Assembly: GCA_947561715.1 (NCBI GenBank)
Contig: OX387197.1
Coordinates: 23,214,266 to 23,278,265 of the forward strand
Origin: Ascidia mentula
Taxonomy: Eukaryota > Chordata > Ascidiacea > Phlebobranchia > Ascidiidae
DNA length: 64,000 nucleotides
Reading direction: 5' to 3'
Both the position numbers and the translations under genes were made by a program. Below the pieces are notes generated by a model. The model made no database searches, had not been told where the DNA came from, and saw nothing but the letters and a program-made list of their open reading frames with translations. Shown here in pieces: positions 1-12,600 of the stretch (its first letter is position 1; the number at the start of each line of letters is the position of its first letter).

Positions 1-195
1 CCGCGCTTTTCGACGAAACGATAAAACAAATGATCACGTGTTTAGGGCACGATTCCTCCGGCCACGTGACCCCAATCTCCGCGATTTTGTCACGGTGTCG
101 GGGGATACTCTTGGCGCCAGGAAGGTAATATATATTTTGAATGCAAGCCGAAAAGTACATCGGGCGCCGGCAAAACATGCAACACTAGATGCAAC

Positions 196-232
196 ACAAA
201 CTGGTATACATGCAAAACGTATACCAGTTTGT
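196..232. repeat. Perfect 14-bp inverted repeat (hairpin)
   Basis: Arms at 196-209 and 219-232 are exact reverse complements around a 9-base loop. No gene is nearby, so the role is unknown; it could be a chance palindrome or the remnant of a small element. Confidence 0.8.
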
Positions 233-3200
233 TTAACACAAAACGACTGTAAGGAGTATTTTTGTCTTCAAATGCCGACAGCTGCCAACGCACACTAATG
301 ACAACAATCCTGGCAATGCGCGTAAGTAATATGCAAATGAGGCACCATTTTTTCTATAAATCACTCGTTATCGGCTACGTCTTTTTATAGAACGTGGGTG
401 CCGTCTATCAGAAACGTGTATTCGATCGCAGCTATATTACTTTGAAAAGCAATCGACACAAGCAAACGGTTGTCTGCTTCCACAACTTGCCGGCAAACAT
501 GTGGCACAGAAATTGGTACGAAAAGCGTTGTTTTCAACAAAAAACACTATTTGTTTGGTTATTGCTGCACGATTTTATGGTGACAATTACAACTACCGCA
601 GGTTCTTAAACACAAAAGGTACCAGTGCGCAAAGATGCACAGAAAACAAAAATGGCGGAATAACTGAAGATATGTAGAACAGGTAGGCGTATTACACCAC
701 AGTTATAGATGCAGTATGGCCACAGCACGCTAATTATCATTACGCTTCCTGTTCAGCACTGTTATGACAAATACATGACGAACGCATGATTATATTATAG
801 ATGATGAGATTGGGCCATAGGGCTATTAACTGGCTGACTTCGCTATTCAGTGCTGGTTACCTTTGTACGTAATAAACCTTCCTATCTGAACCAAAAAACT
901 GAAATTCGACCATTCGTCTACTTGAAAAAAGCTTTTATTCCAAAAAACCTTTGTTGCGTTTTTTGTCTATGCGTCATTCATTCTTTTTCAATAAAAAAGA
1001 GCATAAAACAGTTTTCCCGACATTCAAATTGCGAGGACATAAAAGCTCGTTCTACCCCAAGCGAGTCGTCGATGAAAGTAGTGAAGGTAGTAAATTATTC
1101 ATAAGCGCAAGAGCCAATAAATCGGTCGCCGTCGTGTCTTGCGCTGCTAATTAAGGCCGCCACGAGCTTATCTTAGAGGGGTAGCAAATTACCCCCAACG
1201 ATGCACGACCCAGTGTCCTACGCCATTTTTTAATCTCACTTCCAGGAACTAACAAAAACTCGTTATATTCTGACCTCTGATGGTATGGATATCCACGATT
1301 TAGGTACCATCTGTTACTAATGGATCTGATGAGAGCACAATGATGGCGAAACTAGTGGCATAAAAGAATTACATTGGTCTTTCACATATGAAAAAAGTCA
1401 TACAGTTACAACAGACCATGAATCACGTCATAAAGGTGTTCATTGTGATGTCACGCCCGTATTACCGTACGACATGTTTTAGCGTCTTTAGGCCAAAACA
1501 TTAGCAAGTTATTTTCTCTTAATGATCGTTTGTGCTGATCTCGCATGGGAACCACAGATGTGTGGAAATCTTTTTCGATTTTCTAGGTTTCCGAAGCCGA
1601 TCGAACACATGCATTATTAATAGCTATTGTCTTGGTTGGTTACGTCACAATAACTTTATGTTATCATAGAAACAGCAGTCAAGTTAATGATTACGCAAGC
1701 CAATAGGCTACAACTTCAGTTTCGCTAGCACATTGCCTCATCACCCTATGCAGCTTTGAAATAAATTATATTTGAAGATTCACAACATTTATAGGGGTTA
1801 AATCAGGGTTTCTCGAGTAAGAGTCCGCACTGATAGCGAAAGGTTTAAAAGACTTTTACAAACAATAATACTTGCAGCAATGAAGTTCAGCAAATTAGTC
1901 ACGTTTTAAAACCGAAAATCAATTAAGCTGTAAACGGTTGCATGCATCACAAAGGGTTTGATAGCTTTGTACAACTTACGGTCTGTACGCGCCAATCTTG
2001 CTTCTTCGTATAGATTAACGCATATTTGTCACCTTGCTGTGCAAAAAATAATTCAACGGGCCTAGGTCCGGTCCGCGCAATAAATTAATCACAATGTTCC
2101 GTCACAAACGCTTTATCCGCTGACAAAGATAATGCGAGAGGCTATTTGCGCAAACACCCATGTTTGCCTTTCTGGCACCATCGTTTACCGAACGAAAATT
2201 CTTAACAGATGTATCATCAGTTTGCGCAATTTCTTTGCTGAAGGGCTGCTGTTAAAATTGATCGAAGGTGACTGGAACATGAGGCATCATGACTATTGTT
2301 TCAGCATTTCTTTCACTTTACACAACATCGCAGATGTTTATTAGGGCCTTTTATAAGTCCCTATACTCACAAAGCATATTTTGTGAAATAATCTGCATGA
2401 TTGACAATGTCCCTTTTTCTTTTTCTTTCCATAAAATCAACAACATATAGATTGAATAAATTTAGCTTATCACTGATAACCTAACTGGTACATGTGACTA
2501 ATGTAGTTTGCATCCTGTATATACTGCTGGAATGCAATGGAATGGTTTAATGACTAATGTCGATGCAACCCAGCAACATGTTGCAAGTGACTTTAAGAGG
2601 TCAGCACGCAAAATTCCTGCTTCGTTTCGACAAACGTTCTTATCAGTTGCCATCAAACATTGTTGGTGAAAAAGTTTGTTCTGGGACAGCATTATTTAAG
2701 CCAGTAAACAAACACACTTATGTGCAGACCTCGCAAACGGGTGTGGTTGTTTTTCTACTGGAATTGCACACCTTGCTAAACAACAACCACTATAATTCTA
2801 CCCAACGTACACTTCGGCTAAACTGCCTGCCTTCTGGAGCAAGGCAATTGAAGACACAACGATACAACTTTAATTTTACCAGCTTAGGTCATTGTCGTTA
2901 GAAGTGTTGAAGCGTGCATTAAGGCTAGATACTGCACACTAAACCTACTGAATGATTATGACAACACAATTAGCTGCATTATGATGCCAACAATAACAGC
3001 GATGATTGGAGGATGTGAGCTTACATCCGGAGCGTCTTACATTACACTTCGGTCTCCCACACATTTTAGCACCAAAAATAAATTAATATTTCAACTTCCA
3101 TCACTAAAATACCAAGAATACAGCGGGAAACACATTGTGACATCACAAACGACAGTACGATCCTGACAGTAATTGGCTGCTGATAAGTTGCCTTTGGCCC

Positions 3201-5180
3201 AATGTTCGTTTGCTATTGAACTAATCGCAAACAACTAAATGAAGTAATAAAGTTGACTATCTCATAAGTAAATATTCGATACAAGGCGTTCGACGCTTTA
3301 TGTTTACGATATCAGACGATAAACATGGGATTATTACGTATAACAAGCAGAGTTCCATAAATGCGATGGGTCTTTCCATGCGCGACCGTGTAAACACGCC
3401 ACGCTTTGTCTATAATCGAACATACATGACTGGAACAATATCCTTTCACGAAATGATTGGCTGAACAAATATCCTACTTTATCTCGCATATCCATATACA
3501 AAAAGGCCTCTTTGGATTGGAGACTTCGAAACATCCACACATTAACTGCTACCTGTACCGTACGGTTAACGTACATATCACCGCACGCTTCCTTGGTAAT
3601 CTCATTTCGCGTTGATGTTTGCACTGACACACTGACGACGCTCATGAACCACGTGTGCACACACTTAGGAATACACTTCATCCAAAACCGATGTTTGCGT
3701 TCCTGGTGGTTCGCGGAGACGATGGAAAGGACAAACGTGGGCGCCAAAAATCCCCGACCGACATTTTATTTTAACTGAACGTCGTTGGGCTTAAGTCAGG
3801 ATTGGCCGCTTTAATCACGTGACGAAACGCTTCAAATGACTATCTTTTTTTCAAACAGCACTGCACGCTGTAAAACATGTACAAGCGAATAGGGGGTTGT
3901 TCAGGACATTATGGCCCCATTTACGACCCCTACTTCGTGTGGGCGGGCGGGAGGTCGGAGTTTATCGGACGGTCAAAAGCTTTCTATTGAGGCCGTTTGT
4001 TTGATTTGAAATAAAACTAAGGTTTGTTTTGGGTCCGAAACGGTCAGTCCAACATCTGGTGAACACATGCTGCCCAACGCTTTGATTTGTTATTTGGTAT
4101 AAATTGAACGTCCAAGAGCAAATGCGTGTTGCAAAATGTTCGCAATATAACTGTGTTGTCAGTTAAAAAACATTAGGATTTAGCATTGCCAAAAATGTAA
4201 AGTTTTGTTGCTCTATCGTAATACAGAATACTGCCACCGCATGAGTCCTACAAACTGTATTTCACTCCTATGCCACGGCCAGACATTGTCACAAAACTTA
4301 CTTATTGGTCATGTAGTGTAAGTTAGCCAGTTGCAATAAATAAACAATGTATTTGGCATCAGCGCTATGTACACGTGCTGGGCTGAAATTATGTAACTAT
4401 GGTTTTTAACAGTTCAGTATGCAACTAACGGAACTCCTATGCAATCAGTTGACATTTTGCGTTAATTATCAACAAAATGCATCGCTCTAACACGGTCGGC
4501 GCGTTGTTGTGCTTCTGAAACCGAGTTGCAAAGCAATTAACAGTGCTAGGTGTGTTTTTAAACCAACACCGGGATAAAATATACGTTACTTTAATTTCGG
4601 TCGTATGGTAGTTATTATTGCGTAGTACAACTTGTAAAAACCCGCAATTCCAAATCTTCAATTTGTTATTGTTTTCCATTGATTAGCGTGGCTGAATGTA
4701 TTACGATGTTGATTCGTGTGCGGTTGTTACCAAAATTGATTGGCCCAATAGTATGTGTGTTCATGGACATGACTGGTTTTCTTGTGGAAACCACGGAAGG
4801 CGGGATATCCATTGTTGACAATGGAAATATATTTACATTCGCACAAGGCTTTTTATCTGTGCTTACGGATTCGCGTTTGCGAATGTCATTGTTTGACGAT
4901 ATGCGCAAGACGCTAAAACCACAAAATCACAGCCTTTGTACGAAACACGAGGTACCCCCTGGTGTACCATTGTAAAGATGTTTGGCACACAAAAATGTTA
5001 ATTTCCTTTCCACATATTTTGGGGAAACCCATGTCCTATGTTTTGAGCCAGATTAAAAAGTGGACTCTTTACGCAAATGACTTTGGCTGTTGGAGGCATG
5101 CTGAAAAAAAAACACTCACACACAACAAAACTGTGACTAAAAGTAAGTCACTTTCTTACACGGAATAAACTGCTGGTGTT

Positions 5181-5220
5181 GCTTAACATGACAACCGTAT
5201 GCTTAACATGACAACCGTAT
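5181..5220. repeat. Exact 20-bp tandem duplication
   Basis: The 20-base unit at 5181-5200 is repeated without change at 5201-5220. This is a simple recent local duplication in non-coding sequence. Confidence 0.95.
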
Positions 5221-8200
5221 ACAACTTCAACTGACAACCAAAATCAACAACATCCACAAGCGTAAACTTTCCGGTCTGGCAAGTTACTGTTTGCTAAAAA
5301 TAAAACCCAAAAGTTGATCCCAAACCTGCGTTAACGCTTTTCCGTGCCTCCACAAGTTAGAACAACGACATTTAAATGTAGTGTCTAAGTACCACCAGTC
5401 CTAAGCACACGCTTTGCCGATTGAAACGCTTCGTGCATATGGAATCTGTATTTCGCGTTCACGTGACTAAACATCGAGATAACATCACCTCCCACGACCA
5501 CCACGATAAAAAAACAGACTCAGTGGCAGTTGCTATTGTTTACCGCACGCTCGGAGAAGTGATACAGATACAAGACACTTTTCAAATCAATTCCCAACTT
5601 TACATTCCATCACGTCTCTTGTGTGTAGGAATTTGCAGTTTTGCAAACATCGTAAAAAACATTTAACCACCTTCAAATTCAATCAAAAAAATGTTGCCAA
5701 TGATTGATCAGTAGAAAATGTTAGCCTTCGGTACCATGCACTGTAATAAAACTTCACTACAATCAGACAAACAGCCCTAAAACTACACTTCGACAAAAAT
5801 GCTTTTAACGGGGGTCTGTAACCTTTCTTTTTTGCGATACTTTTTGTAAATTTATCTTTGTACAATGTCACATCGGCCGGAGGATCAAAGGACAAGTGCT
5901 GGTATTAACTCTGTGTGTTTTTGGCATCACAAACCTTTGTTGTTAAACAATGTATTGCGAACAAAGGCAATGAATAAGAAGCAACTAAAAGTCGCTATTA
6001 TTCATGGCTTTTTTGCTAAAATAAAATATGGGATGAACCTTCTAGCTTTGAACAATGTGTATTTAAAACCTTTGAATTATTTCATGGTAAGGCGGTTCTC
6101 CAAAATGTATATTTTTCATTTGCTGGTATCTCCATTGCGGATTAAATGACAGTCACTTCCCATTTCAACATTAATTTCAGCGTCCCCAGGTACCAACATA
6201 TCACCAGTTATTGTACAACGTATTTCGTCAAACAGTGCGCAAGTCGATAATATATACCCGTGATTCGCGCTTGGAAAAGGAGCCCATCGTCCTTTCTAGG
6301 GAGTTAAATTATTGATGATGACATTCGCACAGAAACCTCGGAGTTTTGCTTGGTATTAAGATGTGCTTGGGGTCGATTACTTCAACACAGCGGTGTTTTA
6401 GTGATTCGCATAACAACGCTGTCAAAACACGCACTCATATCAATTAAATAACCACGAGCAAACCTCTTGCCCAGACGATTTGTTGAGCTTTGAGAATACA
6501 AAATCGGACGTTCCATTAATAATTCCGTTGCCCAAACACGGAAATTTTTACTTTGAATAAAACTACCCGCTACCAAACAAAAATTTTATTTCAGACACCA
6601 TTAACCTCGCAAGCAATAGTTACCAAGCTAAGCGTCCTGAAAGTTATCTTTATTTCTAAACAACGCTATTTGGGGAACGGTTAAGTGTGTGCAGAAAACA
6701 CAAAACGTTTGAAATTTTTTTTATAACTGAGGAATCACCGTTTTTCTGCAATGCGTGTTGCAAATGACATCACAGCGGAGCGCAGAACAAAATTTTATCA
6801 ACCTATAGCTGTCCAAGATGCTCACACAACGGTTTATTATTATGCTGCATATAATCCCAATTGTTTCTGTTATGCTTGAAGCATAGTTTGCCTAACAGCT
6901 ATTTTTTAAAGCAAAACAAACGGATTTAATAGCCATTGCCAAGCTCGTTTAACCAAACATGCATCACTTGCGTCAAACACTGTTCGCCTTTTGATATCAT
7001 ATCATTGATTCCTAATCTATAATATACAAATATATGCTTACACCTGTATGCTCATCAAAATCTGTTGCATAATGTGCGGCTGCCTGACAAAACTGGTCTG
7101 TCTTTCTATGAAAACTTACAGAAACGCCTTTCCAGTCACGTTTTGCCGTCGACAAACCGGGCGGCGGTCACAACTGCGATTGGATGGAACATTCTATAAC
7201 ACAACCTCGCCTTCTAAAGGTAGGATTTCGCGGCCCTCTCTTCGCCATTCTATGGTTTTCATTTCGGGCCGGTGCGGTTGGCCGAGATGTATTCTAATCT
7301 CGGAAAGCGAATTAAACCCCTGTGCCGGCATGGCGGATTGAACTCATGATTTTATTGTACAATTAGTCGCACTTGATTTTCTCGACGACTGTTCAGTTTG
7401 GAAACTGAGTTACACTCCAGTTTGTGTTTAACTTTTTTGGAAAATGTGTGACCGCAAAAATTGAAATTTTGGAGCCCTGTCTTCTGCTCCACGCTTAACA
7501 AAACTTTACAACATTTATGTTTTGTGTGACCAAATTGGATTTCTTGGTTATGAAACGCTATTCCTATGCAACTATTTCAAACACAATCAACCAATATCTA
7601 TCTACTGTAAATACCCATTAACGTATACGTTATTAACGTAGGTAGGTAAATTCAGCGGAAGTGGGTTTTTGATTGGTCGAAAAAAGAAATAATTCGTGTA
7701 GTTGTAAATGATTTTGACCACTCAATGTTGCAAAGTCAGCGGGGCAACAAAAATAAATTAAATGAAGTCATAAAGCGCGTGCGATTTGACAAAAGACATC
7801 AAAAGACAGGATGCGACAGCAGGATTCCCACGCCCATGTCATAAATATTAATTGTGCCAATCGCATACGACGATTGTTGCATCACAACGATAGTGGTCTG
7901 ATCAATGGAATGAATACCAGATGCCCATCAATAAATTGCCTGTGGCATTATAAGAGATAAGCATGGGGATTTCCCGCAAACGTGACACAGCCAAATTCAA
8001 TGGCATTTCTGTGCCCGACAAACATTTCTGAAAAACATGTTGCACCCGAAAACTAAATGACATTAAAAATGTTTTCCATGTCAACACCGACCAAGTTCAA
8101 AGCAAAAACCTTTTTGTGAACACGACTGACGAAACCGAAACTGTATATAAGGACAGTAATTCCTATTTCGTGATACATGTAAAAACTTTCAGCCTTATCA

Positions 8201-9624
8201 GGCAGACATTTGTCTAACATCACCTACTCAAACAAAATATCACTGTAAGTTTACAGTCCAACTTTACTGTTCCCATATGTATGCTGTTCTGTTGATGTTT
8301 GAAAAACGCATCAACAACTGAATACCTAAACCTGGTATAGCTTACAAGGTATTCATTGCTATTAAAACGCAGCTTCCAGTAGGCTAAATAAGCTATCGTG
8401 CTTCATATGTGTGCATACTTTTAAACATATTTCCGGTATGTTAAACTGGCAACATCCACAACGTTTTCTAACTGTTTGTCAGAGTCAACTTTCCAATGCA
8501 TTATACTTCCTGCTACATTTTCTGTTCTATACAAATTTTAATTTCCCTCCTTTCCATAACCTATTGTTCGATTGAACTGGGCGCGAGCGTTCTAATATCG
8601 CCCAGTTATTAGAATGCACTCAGTGACGTAACAGTGCCTCTCGACCTTCCAACGTTGGACGTCGAAGATTAACGAACGAGAAATTATTGCGGCACAACGC
8701 GAAACCGCTTGAATTTCATTGTAATTGCGTTCTTATTACGATTGTCTTTGGGCGAAGTTTAATAAGATTACTAGTTGATTCGTTGAAGCATGTTCAAAAC
8801 TTTTTCCATTGTTATACACACTTTTGTATAATTGTAGAGCTATACCAGCTGTGGTCGTTAACATTTTTCTATGAATACATTTTATCATTTTATTTCCGCT
8901 ATACCTCAAAAACCCGAAAAGGAGTCAAAATCTCACGTCAGTCTTTATTCGCAGCATTTGGTGAAAGAAATCAATGAATGAAACAATTCACAAACCAACG
9001 CGAAGTAATTTCACGTAAAAGCAGAATAAGATGAAAAAGCGGATCCACTTCCAGTCTTTACGGAAGGTTTCTTCTTCAATGCCGGCGTCTGTACTATGGG
9101 GACGAAGTGCTGAAAATCACATGATAAAATGTAGCGCACATGGTGGTTGCAATTGAGGTTGAGATTTCTTTTATCATTGTGTTTACGAAAATATTTTTGC
9201 ATGCAAAAAAGCGCTTTAAGTAGCGTTATTGTCAAACTGCAACTTGTAGTTTCTTATGTGAAGACTTTACCGTGTCGTCTCCGGTTGATAGTGACGTCGC
9301 AACAGGATCAACAATCGGTTTGGAATGTACAGCAGAACACGGGGGTCTATAAAATTGCTTTTGATCAAAATTTGTAACAATCGTCCTTACAATAAAAGAA
9401 AAGAATATCGAGCTGCTAAATTGTTCCAGGGAAATAATTAAGGTGCAAAGGTTTTCGGGCGGTGTTGCCCTGGGGAGTGCTTCCCAATTTTACAAAATGC
9501 ATCGCAAGCGAAAAAGTTGAGAAACACTAATTTTGGCCATTGAAATTTCTGACATAAAACAGTCGAAATGTATTTCAAAACTCTGTCCCGTGTTGTTTAT
9601 CTTGAGCTAAACAAGTGATATTAG

Positions 9625-12600
9625 TTACTTGACAATCCGGCAAGTGAGAAGCGCGACTTCTTCGTCCAGCAGAGCTTGGGTGAATTGCTGCTTCATCTTA
9701 CTTTTGGGGCTTTCCCTGTACAACGCCGACCTGTTCAAGTCAAAAATGTTCCAAATAAAACAGTTTTAACCCGTGCATAATAAAACGCAAAGTTGTAGGG
9801 ACAGAATATGGACAATGAACATACCCCTTGTACGGGACTTGGCGTTGAAGCTCACGAAAAACCTTCGGGGTTTGAAAAGGCTGAAACCTCAGAGGCTGCG
9901 GGTTTATGGTGCACGTCCTTGACACGTCTGGAAACAAAATACCAAAGGTCGTTTAAACATACTCCATGTTGACTGTTTGACAATGCCAAACAAAACCCAA
10001 TGCCACAGGTCGATAGTGATGACCCAAAGTTAAGAACCCACCCGGTTTCGGTAGAGGTCGCAAAAAATCATCCAACTTCCCATCCGTTGTTTTTGATGTC
10101 GGTTTAGAGGCGGTTGCCATGGTGGCAAATGCTTTCGCTTTTGTTGCAGAGGGCGTCGAGTCAACCATATTTTTTGTAACCAAGTTTGTTTGTGGAAGTG
10201 GATCGTTTGGTTCGGCATGTTGTATTCCATCGGGAAAAGTTTGGTGCAAGTTGCGGGCGTCACTTTCTTTTCCATGGAACAAGGCGTCGGAAAAACAAAT
10301 ATTATTATTCCAACCGGGTGGTTTAGACATAACATTATTCCGTTTTTCAGTATCGTGTGGGAGTACGGTTGTTTGCCTGTTAAGTATACCTCCAGATGTT
10401 GAACAGCTGTCCAAACTGAATTCAGACAAACCGTTTGAGGCCTTTTGGCTGCTGTTGGTTATGCTGTAGTTAACGGTTAAAACATGGCACGTTTTTTCGG
10501 ACTCAGTTTGGGTTTTCGTTGGTCTGCGATCCACATTTGAACATTGAGGCCACAGCAGTGATGACTTTTGTGGTTCCGGACAACTTCGTACATTTTCTTT
10601 ATTTCCATGATAGTTAAAGGCTACACTGCTTTGGGAGGGTTGGGTTTGCTGCGCAACTCCGTCACCGAGATTGACCTGTTTAACGATATCTTTGGAATTG
10701 AAAATGTCTTTGTAACTCTTCATAATATCTGGTGTACATTCAAGACTGGGGTTGGCTGCTTTCGTCAATGATTTTAACTCCCTTCCTGTATCCTGAGCAT
10801 CACCTTTAGCTGCAGAGCTGTTGGTTTGGGGAGCAGAGGGTGAATTAGGCACCAGTTTGTTTTCATTTGGCGGTGCACTTTTTGGGCTTGTCCTCGGTGC
10901 GAATTCAATTTTCGCGCTCAAAATCGGCGATTCCGTGGCTTTCTGAAACTCCAGTGCACCTTTCTTCAGGTCGACGCACACGAGTCTGTCCAGACTGATG
11001 ATGTCATCAGGACTCGACGGTTGGGAAGACTTCAAATTGGGGGAAGCACCATCTTTGTTGGTCAGGATTTGACATTGTCCCTTCTTCAGATTAACTAAAA
11101 AAAATTAAAAATAGAGGTATTATTGAGCTGTAGGCAGATTGGGAAAAATGTACCATTAGCAGTTGGATAATCCGGATTGGCATTTTCCTTGTGTTTGCAA
11201 AAAATGCATGACAACCAGTGGCGGATCTAGGGTGGGTGTTGAGGTGTCAGAACATCCCCCTCAGCATTTTGGCACGTTGTTTTGTGGGGTGTGAAAGTGC
11301 GATTAATTTCCCGCCACGCAGGAACGAACACTATGGTCAAGTGTTCGTCCTCGCTGTTTCTTTGTTTCTCGGTCGCGCGCGCTGCATTCACGCGGCGATG
11401 ACCGCTTATGAAACAATCGTTTGTTTTGCCGTTGGTCAATAACCCGTCAGCAATATCGTTTTCAAAAGCGCCACCTTATAAGTTTATTCATTTCTGCTAC
11501 AATTTCTGTACAGAAACCGCACTCTGTAAGAGTTGTAATTGTTTGACAAAATTGCACCAAAATAAATGTAGCTAAACGAGTATTTTCTATTTCGTCTGTT
11601 TTTTTTTATATATTTCGCAAATTATCTACTGCTAAAACATCGATGTGTATTTGGTGGTGCAAGACCACGTCCTAGACCATTACAGATTTGTTTTTATAGC
11701 GGGAGGTCGAATTTTTTGGGAATTTCCCAATTTTCCGCTGTAAACTAACGTTAATTGTGGCCGAGCATTGCAAAATACGAACGCTAGTGTTGGAGCGAAT
11801 CGTCACATAAACGGTGGCTTCCTGGCTTTCGCAATTGCGTAACACTCTGGAACACTCGATGCGAGTTTTTGCTGTAGTGCTTGCGCTGTAGTTTCATTAC
11901 CACGACTTTGAAAGAAAGGTTTAAATATAGGTGTTATCTAAAAGGAATTAAATGTGAGCTTATGTTATCAAGAAAACATTCAAATAAAAACTATGTTGCA
12001 TGCGGTGGCCTTATATTCCTCTTTGCACATTTGCGAGCGCTAACAGTTGTTTTCAACATGCGTAATATAGGCAACGTGTTCAACAACTAAACTGGTTTCC
12101 ACCGAGATTTTGACAAAAAATTACAGCATGATAAACGTCCGAAAAAAAATTGTAACCGCATCTAACGGCTTCATTATTAGGTACCGAAACCAACACCCCT
12201 TTCATATTTTTCATATTTTAACACCCCTTCGTAGATCCGCCAATGATGATAACAAAAACAATGTTTGTGGTAATGTAACAAACCTTGATTCCTTAGAGCT
12301 TTTAATTTTTCTTTGTCGAGTTGGAGTTGGTAAAGCTCACGGTTTATCTCCTCAGTTCTCAGAGCAAGATTACCAAGACTTTTATTTGTTTCCTCATAAC
12401 TTTGTTGAAGTTTGTTCATATTTTCGGGGGTCAGTACACTGTTTACCTGCCAAACACAACACAAACAGTTTGCAAAAACACATTTCTGCATACACCATTC
12501 ATGAAAAGGTTTGGACACCATTAATATCTGTAAAGTGAACATTTTTATTTTTTTAACATAAATTAAGTATGATGGAAAAATAATTGCCGGTACTTACCAA

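Larger units (their letters stand above)
1..9624. other. Gene-poor region, no recognised gene
   Basis: No stretch here reads as a known protein on either strand. Open frames are short and have no splice-flanked exon pattern; the longest, 137 codons on the minus strand at 3334-3747, is unremarkable for the base composition and matches nothing I recognise. The region lies downstream of the TROAP-like gene, whose stop is at 9625, so it may hold 3' untranslated sequence at its right end and regulatory DNA or old repeats elsewhere. Two small structured repeats are listed separately. A 14-bp perfect palindrome lies at 7619-7632. Confidence 0.6.

Noticed and set aside
3334-3747. 137-codon minus-strand open frame
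   Set aside because: Length is within chance for this many bases, with no motif and no splice context.
7262-7340. A-box-like TTGGCCGAGA with a weak B-box-like GGATTGAACTC
   Set aside because: No cloverleaf can be drawn; too degenerate to call a tRNA or a SINE head.
9440-9540. Sequence ending TTGAGAAACACTA, like a hAT terminus
   Set aside because: No partner end or target duplication found.
12110-12538. 142-codon plus-strand open frame
   Set aside because: It is the antisense shadow of TROAP-like exon 13 and its flanks.
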